This document shows positions 9,033 to 22,162 of a DNA stretch of 64,000 nt, piece by piece. The notes beneath the pieces are model-generated. The model was given only the letters and a program-made list of their open reading frames with translations. It had not been told where the DNA came from and searched no databases. Made by a program: the position numbers and the translations under genes. The number at the start of each line of letters is the position of its first letter. Within the stretch, counting starts at the first letter, position 1. Source of the stretch: Acidimicrobiia bacterium (GTDB lineage: Bacteria > Actinomycetota > Acidimicrobiia > Acidimicrobiales > Poriferisodalaceae); contig JAJEBN010000017.1 in the NCBI GenBank assembly GCA_022822525.1, positions 22,293 to 86,292 of the forward strand. Reading direction: 5' to 3'.

Positions 9033-10070
9033 TTAGGAGACGGCGCCGCCGGAGGCCGCGGTCACGTCCTGGCGTCCCGCGGTGATCCACGGCATCATCG
9101 CCCGCAGCTCAGCACCGACCTGCTCGATCGGATGCTGCTTGCCCTCCTCGACCATGCGGCGGTAGTTCGGCAGGCCGTTGCGGTTCTCGTCGATCCACTC
9201 CCGGGCGAAGCTGCCGTCCTGGATCTCGGCGAGGATTCGCTTCATCTCGGCACGAGTCTCGTCGGTGATGATGCGTGCGCCGCGGGTCATATCGCCGTAC
9301 TCGGCTGTGGTCGAGATGGAGTAGCGCATGCCCGAGATGCCGGCCTCGTAGATGAAGTCGACGATCAGCTTCACCTCGTGCAGCGTCTCGAAGTAGGCCG
9401 ATTCGGGCTGGTAGCCCGCCTCGACCAGCGTCTCGTACCCGGCGCGGATGAGCTCGGTCAGCCCCCCGCACAGCACTACCTGCTCGCCGAACAGATCGGT
9501 CTCGGTCTCCTCCGCGAACGTCGTGGTGAGCACGCCCCCGCGAGTGCCGCCGATGCCCTTCGCATACGCCAGCGCGTCGGCCAGTGCGTGCCCGGTGGCG
9601 TCGCGGTGAATGGCGACGAGCGCCGGGACGCCGCCGCCCTCGACGTAGGTGCGCCGCACATTGTGACCGGGACCCTTCGGGGCAATCATCCACACATCGA
9701 CCTCATCGGGCGGGCTGATCTGGCCGAAGTGGATGTTGAAGCCGTGGGAGAACGCGATCGCGTTGCCGGGCTGCAGATTCGGTGCGATCGACTCGTCGTA
9801 GATGGCGGCCTGATCAGTGTCGGGCAATGCCATCATGACGATGCCGGCTTCGGCCGTCGCCGTCGCCACATCAGCAACGCGCAGGCCTTCGGCTTCGGCC
9901 TTCGGGCGCGACGATGAACCCTCTCGCAGCCCGACGATGACGTCCACACCGCTGTCACGCAGGTTCAAGGCATGCGCGTGACCCTGGGAGCCATAGCCCA
10001 TGACGGCCACGGTGCGGCCGGCCAGCTGGCCGAGGTCTGCGTCTTCTTCGTAATAGATGGTCGCGGGCAT
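9033..10070 (-). CDS. ilvC: Ketol-acid reductoisomerase, class I
   Basis: The ATG at 10070 has an excellent GGAGGGG ribosome binding site (complement of 10081-10087), so I prefer it to the upstream in-frame start at 10094. The 345-residue product is a short class I KARI: the Rossmann motif [15 protein letters not shown], a beta-2/alpha-B loop with REGSSSR (the Arg and Ser residues suggest NADPH preference), IAPKGPGH, and the metal ligands in [13 protein letters not shown] and [15 protein letters not shown]. It makes 2,3-dihydroxy-isovalerate and -methylvalerate in valine and isoleucine synthesis. Third gene of ilvB-ilvN-ilvC, 46 bases after ilvN. Confidence 0.97.
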   Translation of the reverse strand: MPATIYYEEDADLGQLAGRTVAVMGYGSQGHAHALNLRDSGVDVIVGLREGSSSRPKAEAEGLRVADVATATAEAGIVMMALPDTDQAAIYDESIAPNLQPGNAIAFSHGFNIHFGQISPPDEVDVWMIAPKGPGHNVRRTYVEGGGVPALVAIHRDATGHALADALAYAKGIGGTRGGVLTTTFAEETETDLFGEQVVLCGGLTELIRAGYETLVEAGYQPESAYFETLHEVKLIVDFIYEAGISGMRYSISTTAEYGDMTRGARIITDETRAEMKRILAEIQDGSFAREWIDENRNGLPNYRRMVEEGKQHPIEQVGAELRAMMPWITAGRQDVTAASGGAVS

Positions 10071-10116
10071 TCTTGCTGTTCCCCTCCGAATCAATGTTGG
10101 CGGGAGTCTGCCAGTC

Positions 10117-10686
10117 TCAGGCGGTCATGCCGACAGCGGGCTCATCCGCGTCGAGCGCTCGAAGCGCGATGCGGCCGGTGCGCTGCAGTACGTGCAAGCC
10201 GAACGGGCGCAGCTGACGCTCGCACCGGTCGAGCCGGTCCGGATGCGCGCTCACGCTCACAATGGCCTCGCCGTCGGCCTGATCGAGCACTTCCCCGCCG
10301 TACTCGGAGATCACATCGGTGACCGCCTCGAGGTCGACAGCGCCGACGCGAGCCAGCATCAGTTCCCGCTCGAGCGAGTCGGACGGGTGCAGCTCGCTGA
10401 TGTTGATCACGTTGACCAGCTTGTCGAGCTGCTTCGCGATCTGGTTGACGTCGGTGTTGTGGACGTCCACCACGATGGTGATGCGGCTGTATTCGGGATC
10501 GGCTGTGGGAGCCACCGCCAGCGAGAAGATATTGAAGCCGCGCCGGCTGAACAGCCCGGCAATCCGCGCCAGCACACCGAACTTGTTCTCGACGATCGCC
10601 GCGAAAATGTGCAGGTCGGGTTCCTGCGGCAGGCTCACCACCGCAGTTTCCTCAGGGGACAGATTCGTGCCCTGCGCACCGCTCAT
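10117..10686 (-). CDS. ilvN: Acetolactate synthase small (regulatory) subunit
   Basis: The 189-residue protein has an N-terminal ACT domain ([21 protein letters not shown] followed by [14 protein letters not shown] and the ITIVVDV strand) and the C-terminal IlvN domain containing the [10 protein letters not shown] and [14 protein letters not shown] segments. It binds valine and activates and feedback-inhibits IlvB. Its ATG (10686-10684) overlaps the ilvB TGA by four bases (ATGA), so translation is coupled and stoichiometric expression is likely. A polar ~25-residue N-terminal extension precedes the ACT domain. Confidence 0.96.
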   Translation of the reverse strand: MSGAQGTNLSPEETAVVSLPQEPDLHIFAAIVENKFGVLARIAGLFSRRGFNIFSLAVAPTADPEYSRITIVVDVHNTDVNQIAKQLDKLVNVINISELHPSDSLERELMLARVGAVDLEAVTDVISEYGGEVLDQADGEAIVSVSAHPDRLDRCERQLRPFGLHVLQRTGRIALRALDADEPAVGMTA

Positions 10687-12437
10687 GACGGAGCCGTGCC
10701 CTTCAGCGCCGCATCGGCGTCGCCTTCGGGGCCGAGAATGATGTCGTCATTGGAGCCGCCCGCCGGCACCATCGGGTACACCTTCTCGTCGGTGTCGACC
10801 CGGAAGTCGATCACCACCGGGCGGTCGTTGACAGCATTCGCCTTGGTGATGGCAGGCACGACTTCCTCAGCCGATTCCACCCGGATGCCGACACAGCCCA
10901 TGGCTTCGGCCCAGCCCACGTAATCGGGGTGATCGGCGCTGAGATACACCTCGCTGTAGCGCTCCGCGTAGAACAGCTCCTGCCACTGGCGCACCATGCC
11001 GAGGTAGGCGTTGTTGAGGATGCCTACCTTGACCGGGATGTTCTCGGCGCTGGCCGAGATCAGCTCCTGCGCGGTCATCTGGAAGCAGCCGTCCCCGTCG
11101 ATGGCCCACACCGTCCGGTCCGGACGGCCCACCTTGGCGCCGATGGCCGCGGGCACCGCGAATCCCATCGTGCCGAGGCCGCCGGAGTTCACCCAGGTGT
11201 AGGGGTAGTCGAACTGCCAGAACTGGCTCGCCCACATCTGGTGCTGGCCCACTCCCGCCACGACGATCGTGTCGTCGGGAGTGTGATCGCGCAGCTGCTC
11301 CACCACGTACTGCGGCTTGAGGGGGTGTCCCCCTGACGGCTGGTCATAGCTCAGGGGGAATTGCTCCTGCCAGCCCGAAACGGTCGACTTCCACGCTGAG
11401 CGATCTGCCAGCGCATCGGTGGCTGCGCTGCCGTCACTGGGGCGCAGGGCTGCGATCAGCGCTTCGACGGCCACCTTGGCGTCACCCACGATCGCCACGT
11501 CGGGCACCCGCACCTTGCCGTGCTCGGCGGGGTCGATGTCGACGTGGATGACCTTCGCGTCGGGGGCGAAGTGCGCGGGGTTGCCGGTGACCCGGTCGTC
11601 GAAACGCGCGCCGAGGTTGATGAGCAGGTCGGCCTGCTGCATCGCCGTCACCGCGGTGTAGTTGCCGTGCATGCCGGGCATCCCCAGGCACAACCGGTGG
11701 CGGTCGGGAAAGACGCCGCGCGCCATCAGCGTCGTCACCACATGGATGTCGCACATCTCGGCGAGCTCGCGCAGCGCTTCGGCCGCCCGGGCCTTCAGCA
11801 GGCCGCCGCCGGCGTAGATGACCGGGCGCTCAGCGGTACGGATGAGCTGCACCGCCTCGGCGATCGCGGCCGCGTCGACGTCGCGCTGAGGCTGGTAGCC
11901 CGGCAGGTCGACGCTGTCAGGCCAGTACCAGGTCATCATCGCGTTGCTGACGTCCTTGGGCAGGTCGATCAGCACCGGGCCGGGCCGTCCCGTCGTCGCG
12001 ATGTGGAATGCCTCGGCCACGATGCGCGGGATGTCGGCTGGGTCGGTCACGAGGTAGTTGTGCTTGGTGACCGCCATGGTGATGCCGGTGGTGTCGCACT
12101 CTTGGAAGGCATCTGAGCCGATGGCCGACATGGCCACCTGGCCGGTCACCACCACCAGGGGAATCGAGTCCATGAACGCGTCGCACAGCGGCGTCACGAT
12201 GTTGGTGGCCGCCGGACCGCTGGTGACCATCGCGACGCCGGGCTTGCCGGTGACGTGCGCGTAGCCCTGCGCCATGTGGCCCGCGCCCTGCTCGTGGCGG
12301 ACCAGCACATGGCGGATCGACGAGTCCAGAACGGGGTCGTACACCGGGAGGATCGCGCCGCCGGGCAGGCCGAACATCACCTCGACACCGCTCATCTCGA
12401 GGCTTCGCATCAAGGCCTGAGCGCCGGTCAGCTCCAT
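10683..12437 (-). CDS. ilvB: Acetolactate synthase large (catalytic) subunit
   Basis: ATG at 12437, preceded by AGGAGA. The 584-residue protein is a thiamin-diphosphate enzyme: the catalytic Glu in [15 protein letters not shown] (E49), the FAD/central domain with GGGLLKARA, and the ThDP/Mg motif that begins GDGCFQM and ends NNAYLG. It condenses two pyruvates, or pyruvate and 2-oxobutyrate, in the first common step of valine, leucine and isoleucine synthesis. It heads the ilvB-ilvN-ilvC operon; the leader (12438-12572) contains a possible attenuator with a leader peptide and two hairpins, annotated separately. Confidence 0.97.
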   Translation of the reverse strand: MELTGAQALMRSLEMSGVEVMFGLPGGAILPVYDPVLDSSIRHVLVRHEQGAGHMAQGYAHVTGKPGVAMVTSGPAATNIVTPLCDAFMDSIPLVVVTGQVAMSAIGSDAFQECDTTGITMAVTKHNYLVTDPADIPRIVAEAFHIATTGRPGPVLIDLPKDVSNAMMTWYWPDSVDLPGYQPQRDVDAAAIAEAVQLIRTAERPVIYAGGGLLKARAAEALRELAEMCDIHVVTTLMARGVFPDRHRLCLGMPGMHGNYTAVTAMQQADLLINLGARFDDRVTGNPAHFAPDAKVIHVDIDPAEHGKVRVPDVAIVGDAKVAVEALIAALRPSDGSAATDALADRSAWKSTVSGWQEQFPLSYDQPSGGHPLKPQYVVEQLRDHTPDDTIVVAGVGQHQMWASQFWQFDYPYTWVNSGGLGTMGFAVPAAIGAKVGRPDRTVWAIDGDGCFQMTAQELISASAENIPVKVGILNNAYLGMVRQWQELFYAERYSEVYLSADHPDYVGWAEAMGCVGIRVESAEEVVPAITKANAVNDRPVVIDFRVDTDEKVYPMVPAGGSNDDIILGPEGDADAALKGTAPS

Positions 12438-12476
12438 CGATTCTCTCCTGAACAGACTGTGTCCACAAACAAGAGC

Positions 12477-12494
12477 GCCTCCCGAGCGGGAGGC
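12477..12494 (-). promoter_or_regulatory. Terminator-like hairpin in the ilvB leader (candidate attenuator)
   Basis: A perfect 7-bp stem (GCCTCCC / GGGAGGC) with a 4-base loop sits 40 bases upstream of the ilvB start. In the transcript direction it is followed by GCTCTTGTTTGTGG, a weak T-rich run. A second stem (GGCGAGC / GCTCGCC, 12497-12522) lies immediately upstream and includes the last base-pairs of a short leader ORF's stop region. This arrangement resembles transcription attenuation of branched-chain operons, but the T-run is poor and the terminator function is inferred. Confidence 0.4.
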
Positions 12495-12521
12495 AGGGCG
12501 AGCGCGTCGAGACGGGCTCGC

Positions 12522-12572
12522 CTAGGCAAGTACCACCCCGGTGCACTCAAACAGGCGTGCTGGCGCGTGCAT
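12522..12572 (-). CDS. Candidate ilvB leader peptide, 16 aa
   Basis: An ATG at 12572 opens a 16-codon frame reading MHAPARLFECTGVVLA and then TAG at 12524-12522. The Val-Val-Leu codons sit three codons before the stop, and the stop overlaps the first arm of a hairpin, which is the geometry expected if ribosome stalling on scarce valine or leucine controls a downstream terminator. No good ribosome binding site is visible (upstream CAGAATGAGTCG), and a short ORF with two Val and two Leu codons can arise by chance, so the call is tentative. Confidence 0.35.
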   Translation of the reverse strand: MHAPARLFECTGVVLA

Positions 12573-12674
12573 CGACTCATTCTGTCGTGCTCATCGTGCA
12601 GCCACAACCTTGCCCGCGGCTGCCGACGACCGAAGCCTGCTCGCCCGAACACCGAGCGCGCGTACATTGACCGG

Positions 12675-14015
12675 GTGCCCCGCAGACGGCTGTTCAGCCT
12701 TGTGGCCTGCGCAGTGGCGATGGCGACCGGGGCCATTGCGGCCGGCTGCTCCGGCATCGACGACAGCACCGGCCCGGACATCGGCAATCCCGCGGGCAGC
12801 ACCGCTGCCGCCGTGACCGACCCCGCCACGACGCTGCCGCTCACCCAGACGCCCGAATACGTGGCGTCCAATACGCCCTGTCCCGCGGGCCTGCCCGAGA
12901 TCGGCGCCCTCGCCCTCGCGCAGGCTGCACCCGGTCGCACCGTGACGCTGGAGCCGTTCGTGGACCTGCCCGAGGCCACCGTCATGGCATTCGATCCGGC
13001 GGCAGCCGGCGCAGGCGCCCTCGACGGCGGGTTCATCGGCGACCGCCGGGGACGCATCTGGCACTTCGCGATCGACGGGACCCACAGCGCCGTGCTCAGC
13101 GACGAGCCGGTGGCGGATTTCTCGTCGAACACCGCGGCCCAGCACGACCAGGGACTGGTCGGCATGACCTTCGGGCCGACCGGACGGCTCTGGATCAACC
13201 GCACCGACCGCCATGGAGGCAGCGTGGTGACGGCGCTCACACCGGACGCCGATCGCTCCGGGCTGCAGGGCGAATCCGCTGACCTGCTGGTGGTGTCCCA
13301 GACCAACGCCCAGCACAACGGCGGCGCCCTGGTATTCGGGCCGGACGGGCTGCTGTATGTGTCCTTCGGCGACGGCGGCGGCCTCGGCGACCCGCATCAT
13401 CACGGTCAGAACCTCTCGACGCCGCTCGGCGCGATCCTGCGCTTTGCCGTCGACGGCGGCGGCAGCGACGACGCCGGCGACTGGCGGCTGGTGCCGGCCC
13501 CGGGCAACCCAGACCTCGGCACCGCCAGCGACCCGCACATCTGGGCCTACGGAGCTCGCAACCCGTTCCAGATCTCCCTCGACGAGGTCACCGGCACGCT
13601 GTGGGTCGCCGATGTCGGCCAGCAGTGCATGGAGGAAGTGACCGTTCTCGGGCTCGACGAGGCCGGGGCCAACCTGGGCTGGAACTCCTATGAGGGCAGC
13701 CGGCGCTTCGTGGGCGACGAGCTCGACGACCATCGCGGGCCCGACTTCGAGTACCGGCACGGGCGCGGCCTGTGCGCGGTCATCGGCGGGCACGTCTACC
13801 GCGGCAGCGAGCTGGACTGGCTGACCGGGCGCTACGTGTTCGCCGATCTCTGCGGCGGCGACATCTATGCGGTTGCCGTGCAGCCGGGCACCGGGCCCGA
13901 TGAGGTGTGGAGTCTCGGCGTCAGCACACCCCGGCCGGTCGGCTTCGGTGTGGACACCGCCGGCGAGCTGTACGTGATCGACATCGAGACCGGCGTGTGG
14001 CGCCTCGCCGGATGA
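12675..14015 (+). CDS. PQQ-dependent sugar dehydrogenase-like lipoprotein (GSDH family)
   Basis: The start is taken as GTG 12675 because it opens directly into a lipoprotein signal: VPRRRLFSLVACAVAMATGA ending in the lipobox IAAGC, predicting lipid anchoring at the Cys near residue 24. The mature protein is a six-bladed beta-propeller of the glucose/sorbosone dehydrogenase type, with HDQGLVGMTFGP, NGGALVFGPDGLLYVSFGDGG (blade motif with a Ca/PQQ-site pattern), YGARNPFQISLD, WVADVGQQCMEEV, LGWNSYEG, and GRYVFADLCGGDI. It is 446 residues. Family members oxidise sugars with PQQ in the periplasm or cell wall space; a non-enzymatic propeller is possible. The gene is divergent from the ilvB operon and 34 bases ahead of a MATE transporter. 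Confidence 0.88.
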   Translation: MPRRRLFSLVACAVAMATGAIAAGCSGIDDSTGPDIGNPAGSTAAAVTDPATTLPLTQTPEYVASNTPCPAGLPEIGALALAQAAPGRTVTLEPFVDLPEATVMAFDPAAAGAGALDGGFIGDRRGRIWHFAIDGTHSAVLSDEPVADFSSNTAAQHDQGLVGMTFGPTGRLWINRTDRHGGSVVTALTPDADRSGLQGESADLLVVSQTNAQHNGGALVFGPDGLLYVSFGDGGGLGDPHHHGQNLSTPLGAILRFAVDGGGSDDAGDWRLVPAPGNPDLGTASDPHIWAYGARNPFQISLDEVTGTLWVADVGQQCMEEVTVLGLDEAGANLGWNSYEGSRRFVGDELDDHRGPDFEYRHGRGLCAVIGGHVYRGSELDWLTGRYVFADLCGGDIYAVAVQPGTGPDEVWSLGVSTPRPVGFGVDTAGELYVIDIETGVWRLAG

Positions 14016-14049
14016 CGCACGCAGCACCGACCGGGCCCGGGACGTAGGC

Positions 14050-15360
14050 GTGTTTCGACGCACGGTCTACGACCGGGAGATCCTGCTGCTGGCCGTGCCG
14101 GCGTTCGGCGCGCTCATCGCCGAGCCGCTGTACGTGCTCACCGACAGGGCGATCGTCGGAAGGCTCGGCACGCCCGAGCTCGCCGGGCTTGCGATCGCAT
14201 CGGCCATCCTGCTCAGTGCCCACGCAATCCTGATCTTCCTCGCCTACGGCACGACCGGCCTCGTCGGCCGGCTGGTCGGCGCCGGATCGCTGCGGCGAGC
14301 AGCCGAACAGGGCATCGCCGGCATGTGGCTGTCGATCGGGCTGGGCGTGGTGTTCAGCCTGGGCATGTGGGCCGGCTCGGGCTATCTCGTCGGCGTGTTC
14401 GACCCGACCCCCGAAGTCGCTGACCACGCGCTCACATACCTGAGGATCAGCCTCATCGGCTTCACCGCGTTGCTGGCGGGGATGGCGGCCACGGGCTACC
14501 TGCGAGGCACCCAGGACACGGTCACCCCCCTCGTGATCGCCGTGGCCTCGGCCGCAGGGAACCTGGGAATCGAGCTCGTGCTGGTGTTCGAGCTCGACAT
14601 GGGCATCGCCGGCGCGGCCTGGTCGACGGTCATCGCGCAGTGGGGTGCCGCCGTGGCCTTCGCTGTCGCTGTCCATCGCCACGTCCGGGCGGTCGGTGCG
14701 CGGCTGCGGCTCGTTGGGGCCGCGGCGTGGCGCTACGCCCGTGTCGGCGCCCAGATGTTCGTGCGCACGGCATCGCTGCGGGGCGCGTTCGTGCTGGCCG
14801 CAGTGTTCGCAGCGCGTATCGGCACCACCGAGGTGGCATCGCACGAGATCGGCGTGCAGATCTGGTCGTTCTTCTCGCTCGCACTCGATGCGGTGGCGAT
14901 CGCGGGTCAGGCCATGGTGGCCAAGGAACTCGGCGCCAGCCGACCCGACGTCGCCCGTGCAGCCAGCGTCAGGATGATCGGCATGAGCATCCAGCTCAGC
15001 GCGGTGTTCGGGCTGTTTCTCGTGCTGCTGCGCGGACCGCTGGCATCGATCTTCAGCAACGACCCCGCTGTCGTCGCGCTCAGCGGTTTCATCCTGCTGT
15101 TCGTGGCCGTCGCGCAGCCCGTCAATGCCGCCGCCTTCGCCTTCGACGGCATCTTCATCGGCGCCGGCGACCTGGGCTTCCTGGCAAAGGCGATGGCCGG
15201 CGCCGCGGCGGGATTCGCCATCGTCGGCGGCGCGGTGCGCATCCTGGACCTGGGCATCGGCTGGCTGTGGGTTGCGCTCACCCTGTTCATGTTCTTCCGG
15301 GCAGCGCCGCAGTGGGTTCGCTTCAGGGGCGACGCCTGGCTGCGCACCGGCGAGGACTGA
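14050..15360 (+). CDS. MATE family efflux transporter (DinF-like)
   Basis: The 436-residue, very hydrophobic protein starts at GTG 14050. It opens with REILLLAVPAFGALIAEPLYVLTDRAIVGRLG, the classic MATE helix 1 with the (I/L)xxPxxxxxxxEPL...D pattern, and shows about 12 membrane segments in two related halves (second half starts with FVRTASLRGAFVLAAVFAARIGT). YLRGTQDTVTPL is the DinF-subfamily loop. MATE proteins export cationic drugs or metabolites using proton or sodium gradients. It follows the sugar dehydrogenase by 34 bases, so they may be co-transcribed; substrate unknown. Confidence 0.93.
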   Translation: MFRRTVYDREILLLAVPAFGALIAEPLYVLTDRAIVGRLGTPELAGLAIASAILLSAHAILIFLAYGTTGLVGRLVGAGSLRRAAEQGIAGMWLSIGLGVVFSLGMWAGSGYLVGVFDPTPEVADHALTYLRISLIGFTALLAGMAATGYLRGTQDTVTPLVIAVASAAGNLGIELVLVFELDMGIAGAAWSTVIAQWGAAVAFAVAVHRHVRAVGARLRLVGAAAWRYARVGAQMFVRTASLRGAFVLAAVFAARIGTTEVASHEIGVQIWSFFSLALDAVAIAGQAMVAKELGASRPDVARAASVRMIGMSIQLSAVFGLFLVLLRGPLASIFSNDPAVVALSGFILLFVAVAQPVNAAAFAFDGIFIGAGDLGFLAKAMAGAAAGFAIVGGAVRILDLGIGWLWVALTLFMFFRAAPQWVRFRGDAWLRTGED

Positions 15361-15384
15361 GCACCCCGGCTGCTCCGCGGGGGC

Positions 15385-16866
15385 TCAGGCGTCGCGGCGC
15401 TGTGCGAGGAGCTGGGTGACGGCGTGGCCGTCGGCCTGGCCGCGGGTGGCCTTCATCACTGCCCCCACGAAGACGCCGGCCACCTTGGCCTCGCCGGCGC
15501 GGAACTTCTCCCACGCCTCAGGATTGGCGGCGATGGCCTCGTCGACCAGCGTTTCCAGCTCATCGTCGGCCATGGCCTCGAAGCCCAGTTCCGCTGCAAT
15601 GGCAGTCGGGTCGAGGGCGAGCGCGGCAGCACTGGCCGAACCGGATGGGTCCTCAGCCCCGGCCGGGGTTGCGTGCATCGCGGTGACTGCGCGGGCGCAC
15701 ATCTCCACCAGGACGGTCTTGGCCTGGGTGGCGGTGAGCTGGCCCGAGGTCTCCAGGTTGACCAGCGAGGCCAGCCCGTCGGGATCGAGCAGCTCAGCGC
15801 CGTCGAGTGCCAGGTTCTGAACCGCGTGGGTGACCGTCCGTCGTGAGTCAGCACCGGCGGCCACAGCGCCCAGCACCACCGGTGCCAGGCCGCGGTCCAC
15901 GATGACCTGGGCATCTTCGGGCTCGGCGCCGCATTCGTGCAGGCGTGCCCGCACCGATGCGGGCAGTTCGGGCATGGCGGCGCGGACTTGGGCGATCCAC
16001 TCGTCGTCGGGCACCAGCGGCACGAGGTCGGGCTCGGGGAAGTAGCGGTAGTCGTCGGCTTCTTCCTTGGAGCGCAGCGAGTGGGTGCGCCCGTCTTCAG
16101 ACCAGTGGCGTGTTTCCTGCACAGGAGCTTCGCCCGCTTCGTACAGCTCGATGTGGCGTCGGGCCTCGAAGTCGATGGCGTTGCGCAGTGAACGCAGCGA
16201 GTTGAGGTTCTTGACCTCGCAACGGGTGCGCAGCTCGGCCGATCCGGCCGGACGCACGCTGATGTTGGCGTCGACGCGCATCGAGCCCTCTTCCAGCCGG
16301 GCGTCGGATGCACCGACAGCCAGCAGGATCGCCCGCAGTTCCTCGACGTACGCGCTGGCTTCGGCTGCCGAGCCGATGTCGGGCCGCGAGACGATTTCGA
16401 GCAGCGGGGTGCCCGCCCGGTTGTAGTCCACGAGCGCGCCGACGGCACCATGGATGCGTCCGTCCGCACCCCCGAGGTGCGTCGTCTTGCCGGCGTCCTC
16501 TTCCAGGTGCGCCCGCTCGATGCCGACGCGGCTGCCGCCGGGCACGTCGAGCCAGCCGTCGGAGCAGATCGGCTGGTCGTACTGGCTGACCTGATAGTCC
16601 TTCGGCATGTCGGGGTAGAAGTAGTTCTTGCGGTGGAACACCGACGGCCGGATATCGCAGTTGAGCGCGAGACCCACCGCCATCGCCAGCTCGACGGCGC
16701 GGCGGTTCAGCACGGGGAGCGAGCCGGGCAGGCCCAGGCAGACCGGCGTGACGTTGGTGTTCGGCTCGTCGCCGAAGCGGCTGGGCGCGGCGGAGAACAG
16801 CTTCGTGTCGGTCGCCAGCTCCACGTGCACTTCGAGCCCGACCACGGTCTCCCAGCCCGCCGCCAT
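15385..16866 (-). CDS. gatB: Aspartyl/glutamyl-tRNA(Asn/Gln) amidotransferase subunit B
   Basis: The start is ATG 16866 (a GTG directly before it, at 16869, is possible); either overlaps the gatA TGA, so gatA-gatB are coupled. The product (~493 residues) matches GatB: WETVVGLEVHVEL at the N-terminus, FHRKNYFYPDMPKDYQVSQYD, the kinase-like GAD segment RSKEEADDYRYFPEPDL, and a C-terminal YqeY-like tail domain (MADDELETLVDEAIAANPEAWEKF ... VGAVMKATRGQAD). GatB phosphorylates mischarged Glu-tRNA(Gln) or Asp-tRNA(Asn) within GatCAB, which then amidates it. The presence of GatCAB implies indirect Gln-tRNA or Asn-tRNA formation. Confidence 0.97.
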   Translation of the reverse strand: MAAGWETVVGLEVHVELATDTKLFSAAPSRFGDEPNTNVTPVCLGLPGSLPVLNRRAVELAMAVGLALNCDIRPSVFHRKNYFYPDMPKDYQVSQYDQPICSDGWLDVPGGSRVGIERAHLEEDAGKTTHLGGADGRIHGAVGALVDYNRAGTPLLEIVSRPDIGSAAEASAYVEELRAILLAVGASDARLEEGSMRVDANISVRPAGSAELRTRCEVKNLNSLRSLRNAIDFEARRHIELYEAGEAPVQETRHWSEDGRTHSLRSKEEADDYRYFPEPDLVPLVPDDEWIAQVRAAMPELPASVRARLHECGAEPEDAQVIVDRGLAPVVLGAVAAGADSRRTVTHAVQNLALDGAELLDPDGLASLVNLETSGQLTATQAKTVLVEMCARAVTAMHATPAGAEDPSGSASAAALALDPTAIAAELGFEAMADDELETLVDEAIAANPEAWEKFRAGEAKVAGVFVGAVMKATRGQADGHAVTQLLAQRRDA

Positions 16867-18398
16867 CACGCGCCTTCCGTCGGATCGGCGACGGTCGACA
16901 GCGGCGGTGCCGGCAGCGGCGGCGCGGCACGTTCCAGCGCGGCAGCCACGGTCAGCATCGGCTCCTCGCCCAGCGCGGGGGCCAAGACCTGCACGCCCAC
17001 CGGCAAGCCCTCCGCACCGATTCCGAACGGCACCGACATGGCCGGATCGCCCGAGAGATTCGACGGGATCGTGCAGGTGTCGCAGCGGTACATCGTCATC
17101 GGGTCAGCGCGCTCGCCGAAACGGAATGCCACGCACGGCGAGGTGGGCGACAGCAGCACATCGAAATCGGCGTAGGCGGCGTCGAAATCTCGCCGGGTCA
17201 GCATGCGCACCCGCTGGGCCTTGCCGTAGTAGGCGTCGTAGTACCCGGCGCTGAGTGCGAACGTGCCCAGCATGATGCGTGCCTTGACCTCGTCACCGAA
17301 TCCGGCCCGGCGCGTCAAGCGGTTCATCTCCTCGACGTCTGCTCCGTCAACCCGCAGCCCGTAGCGCGTGCCGTCGTAGCGGGCCAGGTTGCTCGAGGCC
17401 TCCGCTGGTGCGATCAGGTAGTACGCAGTGAGGCCGTAGGTGACCGCAGGAACCGAGACCCTGCCGACGGTCGCCCCGGCGTCGGCCAGCGCGTCAGCCG
17501 CCTCATGCACCCGCTCGGTCACATCCGCATCGATTCCGTCGAGCACCTCGCCCGCTGCGCCTGCAGTCCCAGGGCCGCCGGTCGCAGCACCATTGCGGCC
17601 GCTCCCGGTCAGCTCGCTGATGACGCCCACCCGCAGGCCCTCGACGCCGCGCCCCAGCGCGGCCTCGAAGTCGGGCACGGCAGCGGGGATCGACGTGCTG
17701 TCGGCCGGATCGTGGCCGCTGATGACCCCGAGCGCGAGCGCAGCATCGGCGACGTCAGCCGCGAACGGGCCGATCTGGTCGAACGAGCTGGCGAAGGCCA
17801 CGAGCCCGTAGCGGCTGACCCGGCCGTAGGTGGGCTTGATGCCCACGATGCCGCACAGCGATGCGGGCTGGCGGATCGAGCCGCCGGTGTCGGAGCCCAG
17901 CGCCAAAGGCGCGAAGCCGGCGGCGACCGCGGCAGCCGAACCGCCGCTGGAGCCGCCCGGCACCCGGGCGAGATCGTGGGGATTGCGCGTGGGGCCGAAT
18001 GCCGAGTGCTCGGTGGAGCTGCCCATCGCGAACTCGTCGAGATTGGTCTTGCCGATCATCACGGCACCGGCAGCCGTCATGGCCTGCACGACCGTGGCGT
18101 CGTAGGGAGGCTGCCAGCCTTCGAGCATCCGCGACGAGCAGGTGGTGGCGACGCCGCGCGTGCACAGGTTGTCCTTGAAGGCGACAGGGACGCCCGCCAG
18201 CGGTCCGGGGTCGCGGCCCTCGTCGACGGCCGCGTCGATGGCGGCTGCAGCGGCGCGAGCCTGATCGGCCGTCACCGTGTTGAAGGCATGGACATCGCCA
18301 TCGTGCATCTCGATGCGTCCGAGGAAGTCTTCGAGCACGTCCGATGCCCGGCGGGCGCCGGCGCGCACGTCGGAGGCGATGGCGTGAGCGGAGGTCAT
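16866..18398 (-). CDS. gatA: Aspartyl/glutamyl-tRNA(Asn/Gln) amidotransferase subunit A
   Basis: The 510-residue protein is an amidase-signature enzyme with the full Ser-cisSer-Lys triad: Lys75 in VAFKDN, the cis-Ser in GGSSGGSAAA, and the nucleophile Ser in SDTGGSIRQPA. It hydrolyses glutamine and channels ammonia to GatB. A ~25-residue Ala/Gly-rich segment between the EGLRVGVISEL region and ITERVHEAADAL-type helix (GSGRNGAATGGPGTAGAAGE) is longer than in most homologues. It lies 30 bases after gatC and overlaps gatB. Confidence 0.97.
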   Translation of the reverse strand: MTSAHAIASDVRAGARRASDVLEDFLGRIEMHDGDVHAFNTVTADQARAAAAAIDAAVDEGRDPGPLAGVPVAFKDNLCTRGVATTCSSRMLEGWQPPYDATVVQAMTAAGAVMIGKTNLDEFAMGSSTEHSAFGPTRNPHDLARVPGGSSGGSAAAVAAGFAPLALGSDTGGSIRQPASLCGIVGIKPTYGRVSRYGLVAFASSFDQIGPFAADVADAALALGVISGHDPADSTSIPAAVPDFEAALGRGVEGLRVGVISELTGSGRNGAATGGPGTAGAAGEVLDGIDADVTERVHEAADALADAGATVGRVSVPAVTYGLTAYYLIAPAEASSNLARYDGTRYGLRVDGADVEEMNRLTRRAGFGDEVKARIMLGTFALSAGYYDAYYGKAQRVRMLTRRDFDAAYADFDVLLSPTSPCVAFRFGERADPMTMYRCDTCTIPSNLSGDPAMSVPFGIGAEGLPVGVQVLAPALGEEPMLTVAAALERAAPPLPAPPLSTVADPTEGA

Positions 18399-18428
18399 CG
18401 GGCAGCGGCCGGGCGGGACATCGCCGGC

Positions 18429-18737
18429 TCAGGCTTCCTCGCCGAGCACCGGCGGCACTTCGAACTGCCCGCCGGACGCCGCGGGCGCCTGAGACAGCAC
18501 CTCGTCCCGATCCACCGGCGAGCCCGCAACATCGTCGCGGAACACGTTGCTGAGCGGGTAGGGGTGCGCGAGCGGCGGCACATCGGCGAGATCGAGGTCT
18601 TCCAGCTCGCCGGCGTGCTCCAGCACACGTCCCAGGTGGCCCGTGTAGTGCTCGATCTCGTCGGGCGTGAGCTCGATCCGGGCCAAGCGCGCGACATGCG
18701 CCACTTGCTCGCTGCTGATCGCCGTGCCGTCTCCCAT
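18429..18737 (-). CDS. gatC: Aspartyl/glutamyl-tRNA(Asn/Gln) amidotransferase subunit C
   Basis: The 102-residue protein shows the GatC pattern: EQVAHVARLARIELTPDEIE at the N-terminus, a helical HLGRVLEHAGELEDLDLADVPP, then PYPLSNVFRDDVA and a C-terminal EVPPVLGEEA, which wraps around GatA in known structures. It stabilises the GatAB heterodimer. First gene of gatC-gatA-gatB, and 27 bases after an unrelated membrane-protein gene on the same strand, so that gene may share the transcript. Confidence 0.94.
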   Translation of the reverse strand: MGDGTAISSEQVAHVARLARIELTPDEIEHYTGHLGRVLEHAGELEDLDLADVPPLAHPYPLSNVFRDDVAGSPVDRDEVLSQAPAASGGQFEVPPVLGEEA

Positions 18738-18764
18738 ACCAGCGGTGAGGGTACCGGCGCGGCC

Positions 18765-22088
<3,324 letters not shown>

Positions 22089-22162
22089 TCAGCTCAGACG
22101 CACGTCGGCAATATACGTTTTGCGATGAGTTCGTTCGCCGATTTGTGAACGCAACATTGAGG

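Noticed and set aside
12591..14063. 490-residue minus-strand open frame opposite the sugar dehydrogenase
   Set aside because: Antisense to a complete propeller protein with lipobox; no recognisable motif.
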